From Microbacterium wangchenii (GTDB lineage Bacteria; Actinomycetota; Actinomycetes; Actinomycetales; Microbacteriaceae): 64,000 bases of DNA. The stretch lies in NCBI RefSeq assembly GCF_004564355.1, contig NZ_CP038266.1, positions 1,860,001 through 1,924,000 on the forward strand, given 5' to 3'. Shown here piece after piece: positions 48,841 through 57,687 of the stretch. The translations under genes were made by a program, and so were the position numbers. The notes beneath the pieces are model-generated. The model worked only from the letters and a program-made list of their open reading frames with translations, had not been told where the DNA came from and ran no database searches. Every line of letters starts with the position of its first letter. The first letter of the stretch is position 1.

Positions 48841-50081
48841 CCACGCGGAACGCGCGCCGCGCCGTCACCGGCCCGTTGGCCGGGCGCGGCCGCAACCTCG
48901 CACTGGCCCTGGTCTCCTTCGCCGTCACCTTCTGGGCCTGGAACATCATCGGCCCCATCGGGGTCAGCTACGCCGACGACCTGGACCTGACCCCCACCCA
49001 GCTCTCGATGGCGATCGCGACCCCCGTCCTGGTCGGATCCGCCGGCCGCATCGTCACCGGGGCCCTCACCGACCGATTCGGCGGCCGGATCATGTTCAGC
49101 GTCCTGACGGCCGTCTCCGCCATCCCGGTGATCCTGGTGATGTGGGCCGGCGAGGCCGGGTCGTACCCGCTCCTGCTGCTGTTCGGCTTCATCCTCGGTA
49201 TCGCCGGGACGACGTTCGCCGTCGGCATCCCCTTCGTCAACGCCTGGTACGACCCCAGCAAGCGCGGCTTCGCGACGGGGCTCTTCGGGGCCGGGATGGG
49301 TGGCACTGCTCTCTCGGCGTTCTTCACGCCCCGCCTGGTGACCTCGCTCGGCTATGTCTGGACCCACATCGCCATCGCCGCGGCCCTGCTCGTGGTGGCC
49401 GCCGTGGTCTGGTTCGGGATGCGGGATTCCCCGTCCTGGCACCCCAACCGCGACCGTGTGCTTCCCAAGCTGGAGGAGGCGGCCCGCCTGACCGTGACGT
49501 GGCAGATGGCGTTCCTGTACGCCGTGACCTTCGGGGGCTTCGTCGCCTTCTCCACCTACCTGCCCACATATCTCCGCGAGGTGTACGGATACGATCTGGC
49601 CGAGGCAGGAACGCGCACCGCGGGGTTCGCCGTCGCGGCCGTCATCGCACGGCCCGTCGGCGGCTGGCTGTCCGACCGGTTCGGTCCCGCGGTGATCACC
49701 GGCGTCTCACTCGCCGGCGCCGCGGTCATGGCCGTGGTCATCTCCCTCCAGCCGCCGCCCGAGCTGCTCGCCGGTGCATCCTTCATCGCCATGGCGATCT
49801 CGCTCGGGCTGGGGACGGGATCGGTCTTCGCGTGGGTCGCCCAGCGGGCTCCCGCAGCCAACGTCGGCTCCGTGACGGGGATCGTGGGGGCCGCCGGCGG
49901 CTTCGGAGGATTCTTCCCTCCTCTGGTCATGGGCGCCACCTACGACCCCGAGACCCATCGCTACACCGTCGGACTGCTGCTGCTGTGCGCGACGGCGGCC
50001 ATCGCCTTCGTCTTCACGATCTACCTCGCGCGCCGCCGCGCCCCGGTCCCCCAGGCAAGGGCGGGATCAGGACGACGCTGA
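48837..50081 (+). CDS. narK: nitrate/nitrite MFS transporter
   Basis: A 414-residue 12-helix major-facilitator protein. Both nitrate-signature glycine helices are present: GLFGAGMGGTALSAFF and GIVGAAGGFGGFFPP. The MFS loop DRFGGR follows helix 2. Coupling to narI by a 4-bp overlap supports nitrate import and/or nitrite export for the reductase. It is a single-domain NarK, not a NarK1K2 fusion. Confidence 0.92.
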   Translation: MTTRNARRAVTGPLAGRGRNLALALVSFAVTFWAWNIIGPIGVSYADDLDLTPTQLSMAIATPVLVGSAGRIVTGALTDRFGGRIMFSVLTAVSAIPVILVMWAGEAGSYPLLLLFGFILGIAGTTFAVGIPFVNAWYDPSKRGFATGLFGAGMGGTALSAFFTPRLVTSLGYVWTHIAIAAALLVVAAVVWFGMRDSPSWHPNRDRVLPKLEEAARLTVTWQMAFLYAVTFGGFVAFSTYLPTYLREVYGYDLAEAGTRTAGFAVAAVIARPVGGWLSDRFGPAVITGVSLAGAAVMAVVISLQPPPELLAGASFIAMAISLGLGTGSVFAWVAQRAPAANVGSVTGIVGAAGGFGGFFPPLVMGATYDPETHRYTVGLLLLCATAAIAFVFTIYLARRRAPVPQARAGSGRR

Positions 50082-50096
50082 GCGCAGTCCTAGGAT

Positions 50097-51233
50097 GTGG
50101 TCGTGACCGCCGCCCCTGCCGCCGCCCGATTCGATTCCGCGGTCTACCGCGACCGCCTCAGCCGCGCCGCGCGCGCCGCGGCCGCCGCCGGCCTGGATGC
50201 GATCGTGGTGACCCCCGGGCCCGACCTCCGCTACCTCCTGGGCGCCACCGCATCCACGCACGAGCGGTTGACCGCACTGGTGGTGCCGGCGGAGGGCGCT
50301 GCGGCTGTCGTCGCGCCGCGCATGGAGCGGGCGTCACTGGGAGGCTCCGCCGTCGCCGACCTGGACCTGGCCGTCCACGAATGGGTCGACGGCGAGGATC
50401 CGTACCGGCTCGTCGCGCGGCTCATCCCCGGCCAGGGACGATTCGCCGTCGACGAGGCGATGCCCGCCCTCCACACGCTGCCCCTCGCCGACGCGCTCAC
50501 GCGGACGCCGGTCCTGGCGACTGCCGTCCTGCGCGAGCTGCGCGCGGTCAAGGACGCCGACGAGATCGCGGCGCTCCGCCGCGCGGGCGACGCGATCGAC
50601 CGCGTGCACGCGCGGATGGCGGAGTTCCTGCAGGTCGGCCGCACCGAGCGGGAAGTCGCCGACCTCATCGCTTCCGCGATCCTGGACGAAGGGCACCAGG
50701 AGGTGGCGTTCGTGGTGGTGGGCGCCGGGCCGCACGGCGCCGACCCGCACCACGAGGTGTCCGACCGCGTCGTGACCCGCGGTGACGTCGTCGTGGTCGA
50801 CATCGGCGGCGCGGTCGCGCCGGGCTACTACTCCGACTCCACGCGCACGTACGTCATGGGAACCCCCGACCCCGCTGTCGCGGAGCGCTTCGCCGTGCTC
50901 GAGCGGGCGCAGCAGGCAGCCGTGGATGCCGTGCGCCCGGGGGTCACCGCCACCCACGTCGACCGTGCCGCGCGCGACCTGCTGGTCGCGGCGGGGCTCG
51001 GGGAAGCCTTCCTGCACCGCACCGGTCACGGCATCGGGCTGTCCGTGCACGAAGAGCCGTACATCGTGACGGACGACGAGACCGTCCTGCGCGCGGGCAT
51101 GGCTTTCAGCATCGAGCCGGGCATCTATTTCCCTGGACGCTGGGGCGCGCGCATCGAGGACATCGTCGTGGTCACCGAGTCCGGCTCCGAGTCGCTCAAT
51201 CGACGCCCACACGGTCTCACCGTGCTGGAGTGA
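50097..51233 (+). CDS. M24 family metallopeptidase (Xaa-Pro aminopeptidase-like)
   Basis: A 378-residue two-domain pita-bread peptidase that cleaves X-Pro bonds at peptide N-termini. All five metal ligands are visible: Asp235 (VVDIGG), Asp247 (YYSDSTR), His311 (RTGHGIG), Glu340 (SIEPGIY) and Glu354 (ARIEDIVV). The N-terminal creatinase-like domain is about 1-145. GTG 50097 is used; GTG 50103 is an alternative. Only 15 bases separate it from narK, so read-through is possible, though the functions look unrelated. Confidence 0.88.
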   Translation: MVVTAAPAAARFDSAVYRDRLSRAARAAAAAGLDAIVVTPGPDLRYLLGATASTHERLTALVVPAEGAAAVVAPRMERASLGGSAVADLDLAVHEWVDGEDPYRLVARLIPGQGRFAVDEAMPALHTLPLADALTRTPVLATAVLRELRAVKDADEIAALRRAGDAIDRVHARMAEFLQVGRTEREVADLIASAILDEGHQEVAFVVVGAGPHGADPHHEVSDRVVTRGDVVVVDIGGAVAPGYYSDSTRTYVMGTPDPAVAERFAVLERAQQAAVDAVRPGVTATHVDRAARDLLVAAGLGEAFLHRTGHGIGLSVHEEPYIVTDDETVLRAGMAFSIEPGIYFPGRWGARIEDIVVVTESGSESLNRRPHGLTVLE

Positions 51234-51250
51234 CCCGTGCAGCAGCCTCC

Positions 51251-51317
51251 GGTTGACAGTGCCGGGTTGACAGTGCCGGTTTGACAGCGGCGGGTCGCCG
51301 CCAGCGATACTCGTGGG
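51251..51317 (+). promoter_or_regulatory. leaderless promoter with tripled -35 hexamer
   Basis: Three TTGACA hexamers sit at 51253-51258, 51267-51272 and 51281-51286 within a 14-bp tandem repeat (two exact units, one diverged). GATACT (51306-51311) is the matching -10, 19 bases after the last TTGACA, and the next gene's ATG follows six bases later, where transcription should start. No ribosome site is present. Confidence 0.6.
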
Positions 51318-51662
51318 ATGTCCACCTCAGTGATCGACCTCGACGGGCTGCGCTTCGCGATGGTCTCCTCCACCGCCAGCATCGTCGACCCGCACGCCCC
51401 CACGACCTTCACCTACCACCAGGACGGCCGGCTCGTCTGGGGCGAGTACACGGGTGACACCGTCACGGAGGGCCGCTTCGTCGGGTCCGTGGAGGGTGAC
51501 GTCGTGAGCATCTCCTTCGCCCACGCCCTCGCCGCCGACGGCACCGTCGTGCGCGGCAGCGCGGACAGCCGGATCGAGGACGCCGAGGACGGCCGCATGC
51601 GCCTGGTGGAGAGCTTCGCGGTGGGCGGCGTCGAGCACGAGAGCATCTGCATCCAGCTGTGA
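51318..51662 (+). CDS. small beta-rich hypothetical protein
   Basis: A 114-residue soluble protein without signal peptide. Repeated strand pattern (TFTYHQDGRLVWGEYTGDTV, EGRFVGSVEGDVVSISF, RMRLVESFAVGG) suggests a small lipocalin-like barrel. It resembles short proteins often mislabelled 'N-acetylglutamate synthase' in databases; it has no acetyltransferase motif. It is transcribed alone, apparently from a leaderless promoter, and is convergent with the Lrp-type regulator. Confidence 0.65.
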   Translation: MSTSVIDLDGLRFAMVSSTASIVDPHAPTTFTYHQDGRLVWGEYTGDTVTEGRFVGSVEGDVVSISFAHALAADGTVVRGSADSRIEDAEDGRMRLVESFAVGGVEHESICIQL

Positions 51663-51668
51663 GCCGGA

Positions 51669-52247
51669 TCAGCCCGCCGGACGGTCGGAGCTGGTCGCGA
51701 CGAAGCTCACGAGCCCTCCCTGGGGAGGTCGCTCGCGGGCCGGGATATCGGTGGGAAGCACATAGGGCCGCTCGAACACCTCGTTGAGGATGAGAACCGT
51801 CTCCACCCGCGCGACGTGCGGCAGCGAGGCGATGCCGCCGGCCACGAGCGCGTAGATGCCCTGCACATCGATGCTGCGCACGAGCAGCATGATGTCGTGC
51901 TCGCCGGTGGTGATCTTGGCCGACTCCACCTCGGGCAGATTCCGCACCGCGGTGAAGAACTCCTCCCAGCTCTGCGGATGCACCGAGCAGAAGACGAGCG
52001 CGCACACGCCGAGGCCCGCCCTCGCCGCATCGACGCGAGCGCTGTACCCGGTGATGACGCCGGCGCGGGTCAGGGCCTCGACCCGGCTGTACGCGCTCGC
52101 GCGCGAGATGCCGACCCGGGCAGCCAGCGCCGCAATCGAAACACGACCGTCATCTCGGAGCACACGGAGGATGTCATAGCCGATTTCGTCGATCTGAACG
52201 GCTGATCGTCCAGCCGAGTGCATCCGCGGTTCGCTCATATTGGACAT
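51669..52247 (-). CDS. Lrp/AsnC family transcriptional regulator
   Basis: A 192-residue regulator: N-terminal winged helix-turn-helix (DEIGYDILRVLRDDGRVSI with AARVGISRASAYSRVEAL as recognition region), then a RAM/ligand-binding domain (TTGEHDIMLLVRSIDVQGIYALV). ATG 52247 or 52238 may be the start. It is divergent from the peptide transporter operon with 125 bp between them, so it is the obvious candidate regulator of that operon, probably sensing an amino acid or peptide product. Confidence 0.85.
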   Translation of the reverse strand: MSNMSEPRMHSAGRSAVQIDEIGYDILRVLRDDGRVSIAALAARVGISRASAYSRVEALTRAGVITGYSARVDAARAGLGVCALVFCSVHPQSWEEFFTAVRNLPEVESAKITTGEHDIMLLVRSIDVQGIYALVAGGIASLPHVARVETVLILNEVFERPYVLPTDIPARERPPQGGLVSFVATSSDRPAG

Positions 52248-52300
52248 TCTGCACGCTGGTCGAACCGCAGTCGACTGAACGCGTCGGTGACCCGCAGAAT
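52246..52300. promoter_or_regulatory. inverted repeat in the lrp/peptide-transporter intergenic region
   Basis: ATTCTGC (52246-52252) and GCAGAAT (52294-52300) form a spaced 7-bp inverted repeat, 48 bp apart (about 4.5 helical turns), with one arm touching the regulator's start codon. This spacing suits a wrapping Lrp-type octamer. No clear -10/-35 pair was found. Confidence 0.3.
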
Positions 52301-52372
52301 CTCGGATAGAGTGCGACCAAACCCCGTGGACACCTTCCAGATGTCCAAGTACCCGACCAGGAGGACCCGCCT

Positions 52373-53959
52373 GTGGCCCGACCACGCGCCCGCGCCGCCG
52401 CCGCGCTCATCGCTGCGACCGCCCTCGCCCTCGCCGGATGTTCCGGCGGAAACTCGGCCGACAACGGCGGCAACGGTGAGGGAGCCCCCTCCACCCTTGT
52501 CATCGACACGGCCTTCTCGCTCGAGACCGGCGACCCCGGCCGGAACTACGTCCCCACCGGCAACCTCGTCCTGCACGCCGTCTACGACACGCTGCTGACC
52601 TTCACCGGCGACGACACCACACCGCAGCCGTCCCTGGCGACGATGGAGCAGAACGAGGATGCGACCGAGTTCACGTTCACGCTCGACGAGGACCGCGTGT
52701 TCTCCGACGGGTCTCCGGTGACCGCCGATGATGTCGTGTTCTCGCTCAACCGCGTCGCCGGCATGACCGACTCGAAGGCGAACTTCCTCATGACGGGGAT
52801 CACCGTCGAGAAGGTCGATGACACCACCGTCGTCCTCAAGACCGAGCAGCCCTCGCTCCAGCTTCCCGCGATCGTCACGAACCCCTCGCTGTCGATCCTC
52901 AACGCCGAAGAAGTCGAGGCGAACGGGGGCGCCGTCGACACCGCCGACGCGGCACAGGAGTTCCTCGACGGCGCCTCCGCAGGCTCGGGACCGTACCTGC
53001 TGGACTCCCTCGACCTCACCACGCAGGTGGTGCTGGTGGAGAACCCGGAGTACAACGGCCCGACCCCGCCGGCATACGACAAGATCGTCGTCCGCAACGT
53101 GACCGAAAGCGCCACCCAGCTGATCAACCTGAAGGGCGGCGACTCGAACATCGCCGTGGATCTGAGCGGTGACCAGGTCGAGAGCCTCGGCGAAGACTTC
53201 ACCGTGGACTCGGTGCCCTCAGCCGAGACGATCTTCCTCCTCATCAACCAGAACGCAGAGGTCGCCCCTGCCACGGCGACCCCCGCATTCGCCGAGGCGA
53301 TCCGCTACGCGCTGGACTACGACAAGATCCTCGAGCTCGCCGGCGCCGGCGCGGCACAGGCGTCCGGGGTCATCCCCCCGATGTTCGCCGGTGCGCTCGA
53401 CGAGGGTGTCTCGCAGGACCTCGACCGCGCCCAGGCCGCGCTGGCGGAGTCCGGCTACGCCGGGGAGACGCTGAAGCTGCAGTTCCCCAACGACAACCCC
53501 GTCGGCGGCGTCGAGTTCACGCCGGTCGCGGAGCGCGTGCAGGAGCAGCTGAAGGCCGTCGGCATCAACATCGAGCTGGCCCCCGCCCCCTTCGCCACCG
53601 AGATCGACCCGTACGTCAACGGCACCGGAGCATTCTCGATGTGGTATTGGGGTCCGGACTACGCCGACACCTCGTCGTTCCTGCCCTTCGGGCCGGGCGA
53701 GAAGGTCGGCCTGCGCGCGGGCTGGCCCGCCGAGGCGGCGCCGGAGATCGCCGCCCAGGTCGCCGCGGCGCGCAACGCCACCTCCGGCGACGAGCGCACC
53801 GAGGCCTTCACGGCCTACGCGACGGCGATGCAGGAGAGCGGCCCGTTCGTTCCGCTCATCGTGCCGGGCAACAACGTCGCGAGTGACACCTCGGTGACGG
53901 GACTGACCTACAACCCGACGTGGACGCTGGATCTCACGGCACTCTCCCCCGCCGAGTGA
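52373..53959 (+). CDS. peptide ABC transporter substrate-binding lipoprotein
   Basis: A 528-residue family 5 solute-binding lipoprotein. The signal peptide ends in a lipobox LALAGC, making Cys23 the lipidated residue. The mature protein shows SDGSPVTADDVVFSLNR and FAEAIRYALDYDKI, typical of DppA/OppA-type binders. GTG 52373 has AGGAGG eight bases upstream. It is first gene of the operon; ligand is probably a di/oligopeptide, but nickel, opine or other binders share this fold. Confidence 0.9.
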   Translation: MARPRARAAAALIAATALALAGCSGGNSADNGGNGEGAPSTLVIDTAFSLETGDPGRNYVPTGNLVLHAVYDTLLTFTGDDTTPQPSLATMEQNEDATEFTFTLDEDRVFSDGSPVTADDVVFSLNRVAGMTDSKANFLMTGITVEKVDDTTVVLKTEQPSLQLPAIVTNPSLSILNAEEVEANGGAVDTADAAQEFLDGASAGSGPYLLDSLDLTTQVVLVENPEYNGPTPPAYDKIVVRNVTESATQLINLKGGDSNIAVDLSGDQVESLGEDFTVDSVPSAETIFLLINQNAEVAPATATPAFAEAIRYALDYDKILELAGAGAAQASGVIPPMFAGALDEGVSQDLDRAQAALAESGYAGETLKLQFPNDNPVGGVEFTPVAERVQEQLKAVGINIELAPAPFATEIDPYVNGTGAFSMWYWGPDYADTSSFLPFGPGEKVGLRAGWPAEAAPEIAAQVAAARNATSGDERTEAFTAYATAMQESGPFVPLIVPGNNVASDTSVTGLTYNPTWTLDLTALSPAE

Positions 53960-53960
53960 C

Positions 53961-55025
53961 GTGACCGCAACCACCACGCCCGCCCGTCGCACCGGGACCG
54001 GCCGCCACTCCCTGGCCCGGTTCCTGGCGCGGCGGGCGGGCACCTCCGTTCTGCTCCTTCTGGGGGTCGTCCTCGTGACGTTCCTGCTCACCGTGATGGT
54101 CCCCGGCGACCCGGTGCGCGCGGCGCTGGGCGAGGGCGCGTCGTCCAATCCGGCCACCGTCGCGGCGTACGAGGAGAAGTTCGGGCTGAACAAGTCCGTC
54201 CCCGAGCGCTTCGTCGTCTATCTCGGCAACATGCTCAGCGGTGACCTGGGCACCTCCATCACGACCGGTCGTCCCGTCGCCGACGACCTGGCCAAGGCGG
54301 TTCCCGCCACCGGTGAAGTGGCGTTCTACGCGATCATCCTGAGCCTCGCCGTCGCCGTCGTGCTCGGCACGCTCGCGGCCTACCGTCGCGGCAAGGCGAC
54401 CGACCAGGTCGTGCGCGTCGTGTCGCTCGTGGGCCTGAGCATCCCGACGTTCTGGATGGCGATCCTGGCGTACAACTTCTTCTTCCTCGAGCTCGGTTGG
54501 GTGCGGGGGTCGGGCCGGCTGTCGCCGACGATCACGCCGCCCCCGCGCATCACGGGGTTCTACACGGTCGACTTCCTCCTCAACGGCGACTCCGTCGGCT
54601 TCTTCGACGCCGTCAGCCATCTCGCGCTGCCCGTGTTCGTGCTGAGCCTGTTCACGATCGCGCTGCTGACCCGCTTCATCCGCACCTCGGTGCTCGAGGT
54701 GCTCGATGCCGACTACGCCCGCGCCGCCCGCGCCAAGGGGCTGACGGGCCCCCGCGTCGTGTTCGCGTACGTCCTGCGCGGAGCGGCACTTCCCATCCTG
54801 ACCATGGTGGGGATCGCCTTCGGCACACTGCTGTCGGGCACGGTCCTCGTCGAGGCGGTCTTCGCCTGGCCGGGTCTGGGGACCTACGCGTACAACGCGG
54901 CGAAGGGCTTGGATCTGCTGGCCGTGACCGGCGTCGGCCTGATCATCGGCATCATCTATCTCGTCATCAACTTCGTGATCGACGTCCTCTACGGGCTCCT
55001 CGATCCCCGGGTGAGGCTGTCATGA
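53961..55025 (+). CDS. peptide ABC transporter permease (DppB type)
   Basis: A 354-residue permease with six helices: FLARRAGTSVLLLLGVVLVTF near the N-terminus, then VMVPGDPVRAALG and the BPD signature region LEVLDADYARAARAKGLTGPRVVFAYVLR that contacts the ATPases. GTG 53961 is one base past the substrate-binding gene stop. It overlaps the second permease by ATGA. Confidence 0.9.
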   Translation: MTATTTPARRTGTGRHSLARFLARRAGTSVLLLLGVVLVTFLLTVMVPGDPVRAALGEGASSNPATVAAYEEKFGLNKSVPERFVVYLGNMLSGDLGTSITTGRPVADDLAKAVPATGEVAFYAIILSLAVAVVLGTLAAYRRGKATDQVVRVVSLVGLSIPTFWMAILAYNFFFLELGWVRGSGRLSPTITPPPRITGFYTVDFLLNGDSVGFFDAVSHLALPVFVLSLFTIALLTRFIRTSVLEVLDADYARAARAKGLTGPRVVFAYVLRGAALPILTMVGIAFGTLLSGTVLVEAVFAWPGLGTYAYNAAKGLDLLAVTGVGLIIGIIYLVINFVIDVLYGLLDPRVRLS

Positions 55026-55951
55026 ACCTGATCCTGCCCGCGCGTGCGGCGCGCCCACGCCGGCGCCTGCCCGCCGCATGGCGCACTCCGCTCGCGATCA
55101 TCGGCGTCGTCATCGCCGCCGCCTGGATCGTCGTCGCCGTGCTCGCGCCGTGGATCGCACCGTACGGCCCGTTGGCGCAGGACCTCCCCCGCCTCATGCC
55201 ACCCAGCGCCGAGTCGATCATGGGCACGGATGCGAACGGCCGCGACGTCTTCTCCCGCCTCATCACCGGCGCCCGCACGACGATCCCGCTCGCGCTCATC
55301 CTCGTGGTGTGCGCTCTGCTCATCGGCACGATCATCGGCGCCGTCGCGGGGTACATCGGCGGCTGGGTCGACGAGGTGCTCATGCGCATCACCGACATGG
55401 TCATGGCCTTCCCGACCGTGATCCTGGCGATGGTCATCGCCGCCTCCCTCGGTCCCTCGATCATGAACGCCGTGATCGCCGGCATCGTCGTCGCGTGGCC
55501 GCAGTACGCGCGCATCACCCGGTCTCTCGTGCTGAGTCTGCGCACGCAGAACTACGTCGTCGCCGGCCGTCTCCTCGGCTACTCGCCCCTGCGGTCGCTG
55601 CGCGTGGACATCCTGCCCAATGTCGCCGGCCCCGTCCTCGTGCTCGCCGCCCTCGACATCGGCACCGCGATCCTGCTGCTGTCGGGCCTGTCCTTCCTCG
55701 GATTGGGCGCACAGCCGCCCGCCCCCGAGTGGGGTGCGATGATCTCCGCGGCGATGCAGCACATCGACGCGTGGTGGCTCGGGGTCTTCCCGGGGCTGGC
55801 GATCCTCACCGTCGTGATGGCGTTCAACTTCATCGGCGATTCGCTGCGCGACGCGCTGGACCCTCTGGCGGCGACCTCGCGTCCGGCCCAGAACACCGTG
55901 CCGGATGGCGCGGACCTCGCGGAGTCCGCTCCGAAGGAGGCGTCGCGATGA
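55022..55951 (+). CDS. peptide ABC transporter permease (DppC type)
   Basis: A 309-residue permease. The N-terminal helix (LAIIGVVIAAAWIVVAVLAPW) is followed by the DppC marker MGTDANGRDVFSRLITGARTT. Five more helices follow, and the ATPase-coupling loop is QNYVVAGRLLGYSPLRSLRVDILPN. It is joined to both neighbours by 4-bp ATGA overlaps. Confidence 0.9.
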   Translation: MNLILPARAARPRRRLPAAWRTPLAIIGVVIAAAWIVVAVLAPWIAPYGPLAQDLPRLMPPSAESIMGTDANGRDVFSRLITGARTTIPLALILVVCALLIGTIIGAVAGYIGGWVDEVLMRITDMVMAFPTVILAMVIAASLGPSIMNAVIAGIVVAWPQYARITRSLVLSLRTQNYVVAGRLLGYSPLRSLRVDILPNVAGPVLVLAALDIGTAILLLSGLSFLGLGAQPPAPEWGAMISAAMQHIDAWWLGVFPGLAILTVVMAFNFIGDSLRDALDPLAATSRPAQNTVPDGADLAESAPKEASR

Positions 55952-56769
55952 ACGCCCTGACGATCAGCGACCTGCGTGTCGAGCTGGGTCCGCGCGGTGC
56001 CCGCACCGAGGTGGTGTGCGGCATCGATCTGACCCTGCGTCCCGGCGCGATCCAGGGACTGGCCGGCGAGTCGGGCTCGGGCAAGAGCATGACGGCGATG
56101 GCCGTCCTCGGGCTCCTGCCGGCCGGCGGAACGGTCAGCGGGTCCATCCGGCTGAGCGACGAGGAACTCGTCGGAATGCCCCGGCGCCGGTATCGCAGCA
56201 TCCGCGGCGGCCGGATCGGCATGGTGTTCCAAGATCCGTCCGCGAGCCTGCATCCGCAGCTGACCGTCGGGGCCCAGCTCACCGACGTCATGCGCACGCA
56301 CCTGCGACTCTCCCGCAGCGACGCGCGGGCCCGTGCCGTGCACCTGCTCGAACGGGTGCGCGTGCCCCAGCCCGAGGCGGCGCTGAAGAAATTCCCGCAC
56401 CAGTTCTCCGGCGGCCAACGGCAGCGCGTCGCGATCGCGATCGCGCTCGCCTGCGATCCGGAGGTCCTCCTGGCCGATGAACCCACGACGGCGCTGGACG
56501 TCACCGTGCAGGCCGGGGTGCTCCACCTGCTGCGCGACCTCGCGGTCGAACGGAACCTCGCGGTCCTGCTGGTGACACACGACCTGGGTGTCATGAGCGC
56601 GGTGGCCGATGATGTCGCCGTCATGCGTCACGGACGCATCGTGGAGTCGGGGACGCGGGCGCAGGTGTTCACCGCGCCGGCGCACGAGTACACGCGCCAG
56701 CTGCTGGCGGCGATGCCCGACGCGCAGGAGTCGCTGGTGGAGACGCCGGCCATGGGAGAGGACGAGTGA
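55948..56769 (+). CDS. peptide ABC transporter ATP-binding protein (DppD type)
   Basis: A 273-residue ATPase. Walker A GESGSGKSM, Q-loop VFQDPSASLHP, signature FSGGQRQRVAIAIALAC and Walker B VLLADEPTTALD are all intact, and the C-terminus has the peptide-type APAHEYTRQLLAAMPD. It should heterodimerise with the next gene product. Confidence 0.92.
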   Translation: MNALTISDLRVELGPRGARTEVVCGIDLTLRPGAIQGLAGESGSGKSMTAMAVLGLLPAGGTVSGSIRLSDEELVGMPRRRYRSIRGGRIGMVFQDPSASLHPQLTVGAQLTDVMRTHLRLSRSDARARAVHLLERVRVPQPEAALKKFPHQFSGGQRQRVAIAIALACDPEVLLADEPTTALDVTVQAGVLHLLRDLAVERNLAVLLVTHDLGVMSAVADDVAVMRHGRIVESGTRAQVFTAPAHEYTRQLLAAMPDAQESLVETPAMGEDE

Positions 56770-57617
56770 TGAGCACACCGATCCTTCAGGTGGACGGCCT
56801 CGTCGTCGAGTACGGCGGGCGGGCCGCGGTGCGCGCCGTCGACGGTGTGTCGCTGCACATCGCCCCGGGAGAAGTCCTCGCCCTCGTCGGTGAGAGCGGC
56901 TGCGGGAAGTCGTCCACGGCGCGCGCCGTCATCGGCATGGAACGGGCCCACGCGGGGACGATCGCCTACCACGGCGCTTCCGTCAAGCCGCTGGGGCTGC
57001 GCACACGCCCGCGGGCGTTGACGGCGATGCAGATGGTGTTCCAGGACCCCAACTCGTCCCTGAACCCCCGCGTCCGCGTCGCGCAGCAGATCGCCGACGG
57101 CACCCGCGCGGCGCGGAGCCGAGGCGTGTCGTCGCCGCGACCCGAGGAGTGGCTCGAAGCCGTCGGCCTCCCCGCATCCTTCGCCGGCCGATTCCCCCAC
57201 CAGCTGTCCGGCGGTCAGCGACAGCGTGTGGCCATCGCGCGGGCCCTGGCCGCGCGGCCCGACCTCATCGTCGCCGACGAGCCGATCTCGGCATTGGACG
57301 CCTCCGCGCAGGCAGCCGTGGCGGGCATGATGCGCGAGCTGTGTCTGGACTCGGGGTCGGGGATGCTGTTCATCTCGCACGACCTGTCGGTGGTGCGCCT
57401 TATGGCCGACCGGGTCGCCGTCATGTACCGCGGCCGCATCGTGGAATCCGGACCCACACCGCTGGTGTGGGCGAATCCCCTGCACCCGTACACGCGCGAC
57501 CTGCTCGCGGCCATTCCGCACCCCGACGGCACGGGGACGCTGCCGTCCGCGCCCGCCGCCGAAGCGCCGGAGGCGTGGTCGGAGGACATCCCGGTAGCCC
57601 GGGACCGGGCGGCGTAG
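56769..57617 (+). CDS. peptide ABC transporter ATP-binding protein (DppF type)
   Basis: A 282-residue ATPase. Walker A GESGCGKSS, Q-loop VFQDPNSSLNPR, signature LSGGQRQRVAIARAL, Walker B LIVADEPISALD, H-loop ISHDLSVV and peptide-type LHPYTRDLLAAIPHPD. ATG 56769 overlaps the preceding stop by one base; a GTG three bases earlier is also in frame. It is the last gene of the five-gene transporter operon. Confidence 0.92.
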   Translation: MSTPILQVDGLVVEYGGRAAVRAVDGVSLHIAPGEVLALVGESGCGKSSTARAVIGMERAHAGTIAYHGASVKPLGLRTRPRALTAMQMVFQDPNSSLNPRVRVAQQIADGTRAARSRGVSSPRPEEWLEAVGLPASFAGRFPHQLSGGQRQRVAIARALAARPDLIVADEPISALDASAQAAVAGMMRELCLDSGSGMLFISHDLSVVRLMADRVAVMYRGRIVESGPTPLVWANPLHPYTRDLLAAIPHPDGTGTLPSAPAAEAPEAWSEDIPVARDRAA

Positions 57618-57687
57618 CAGTCACCGGAAGATCCGCCATCCCGGATGATGTCGGAGCACGCCGCACGGGGCCTGTTAGTGTGCACCG

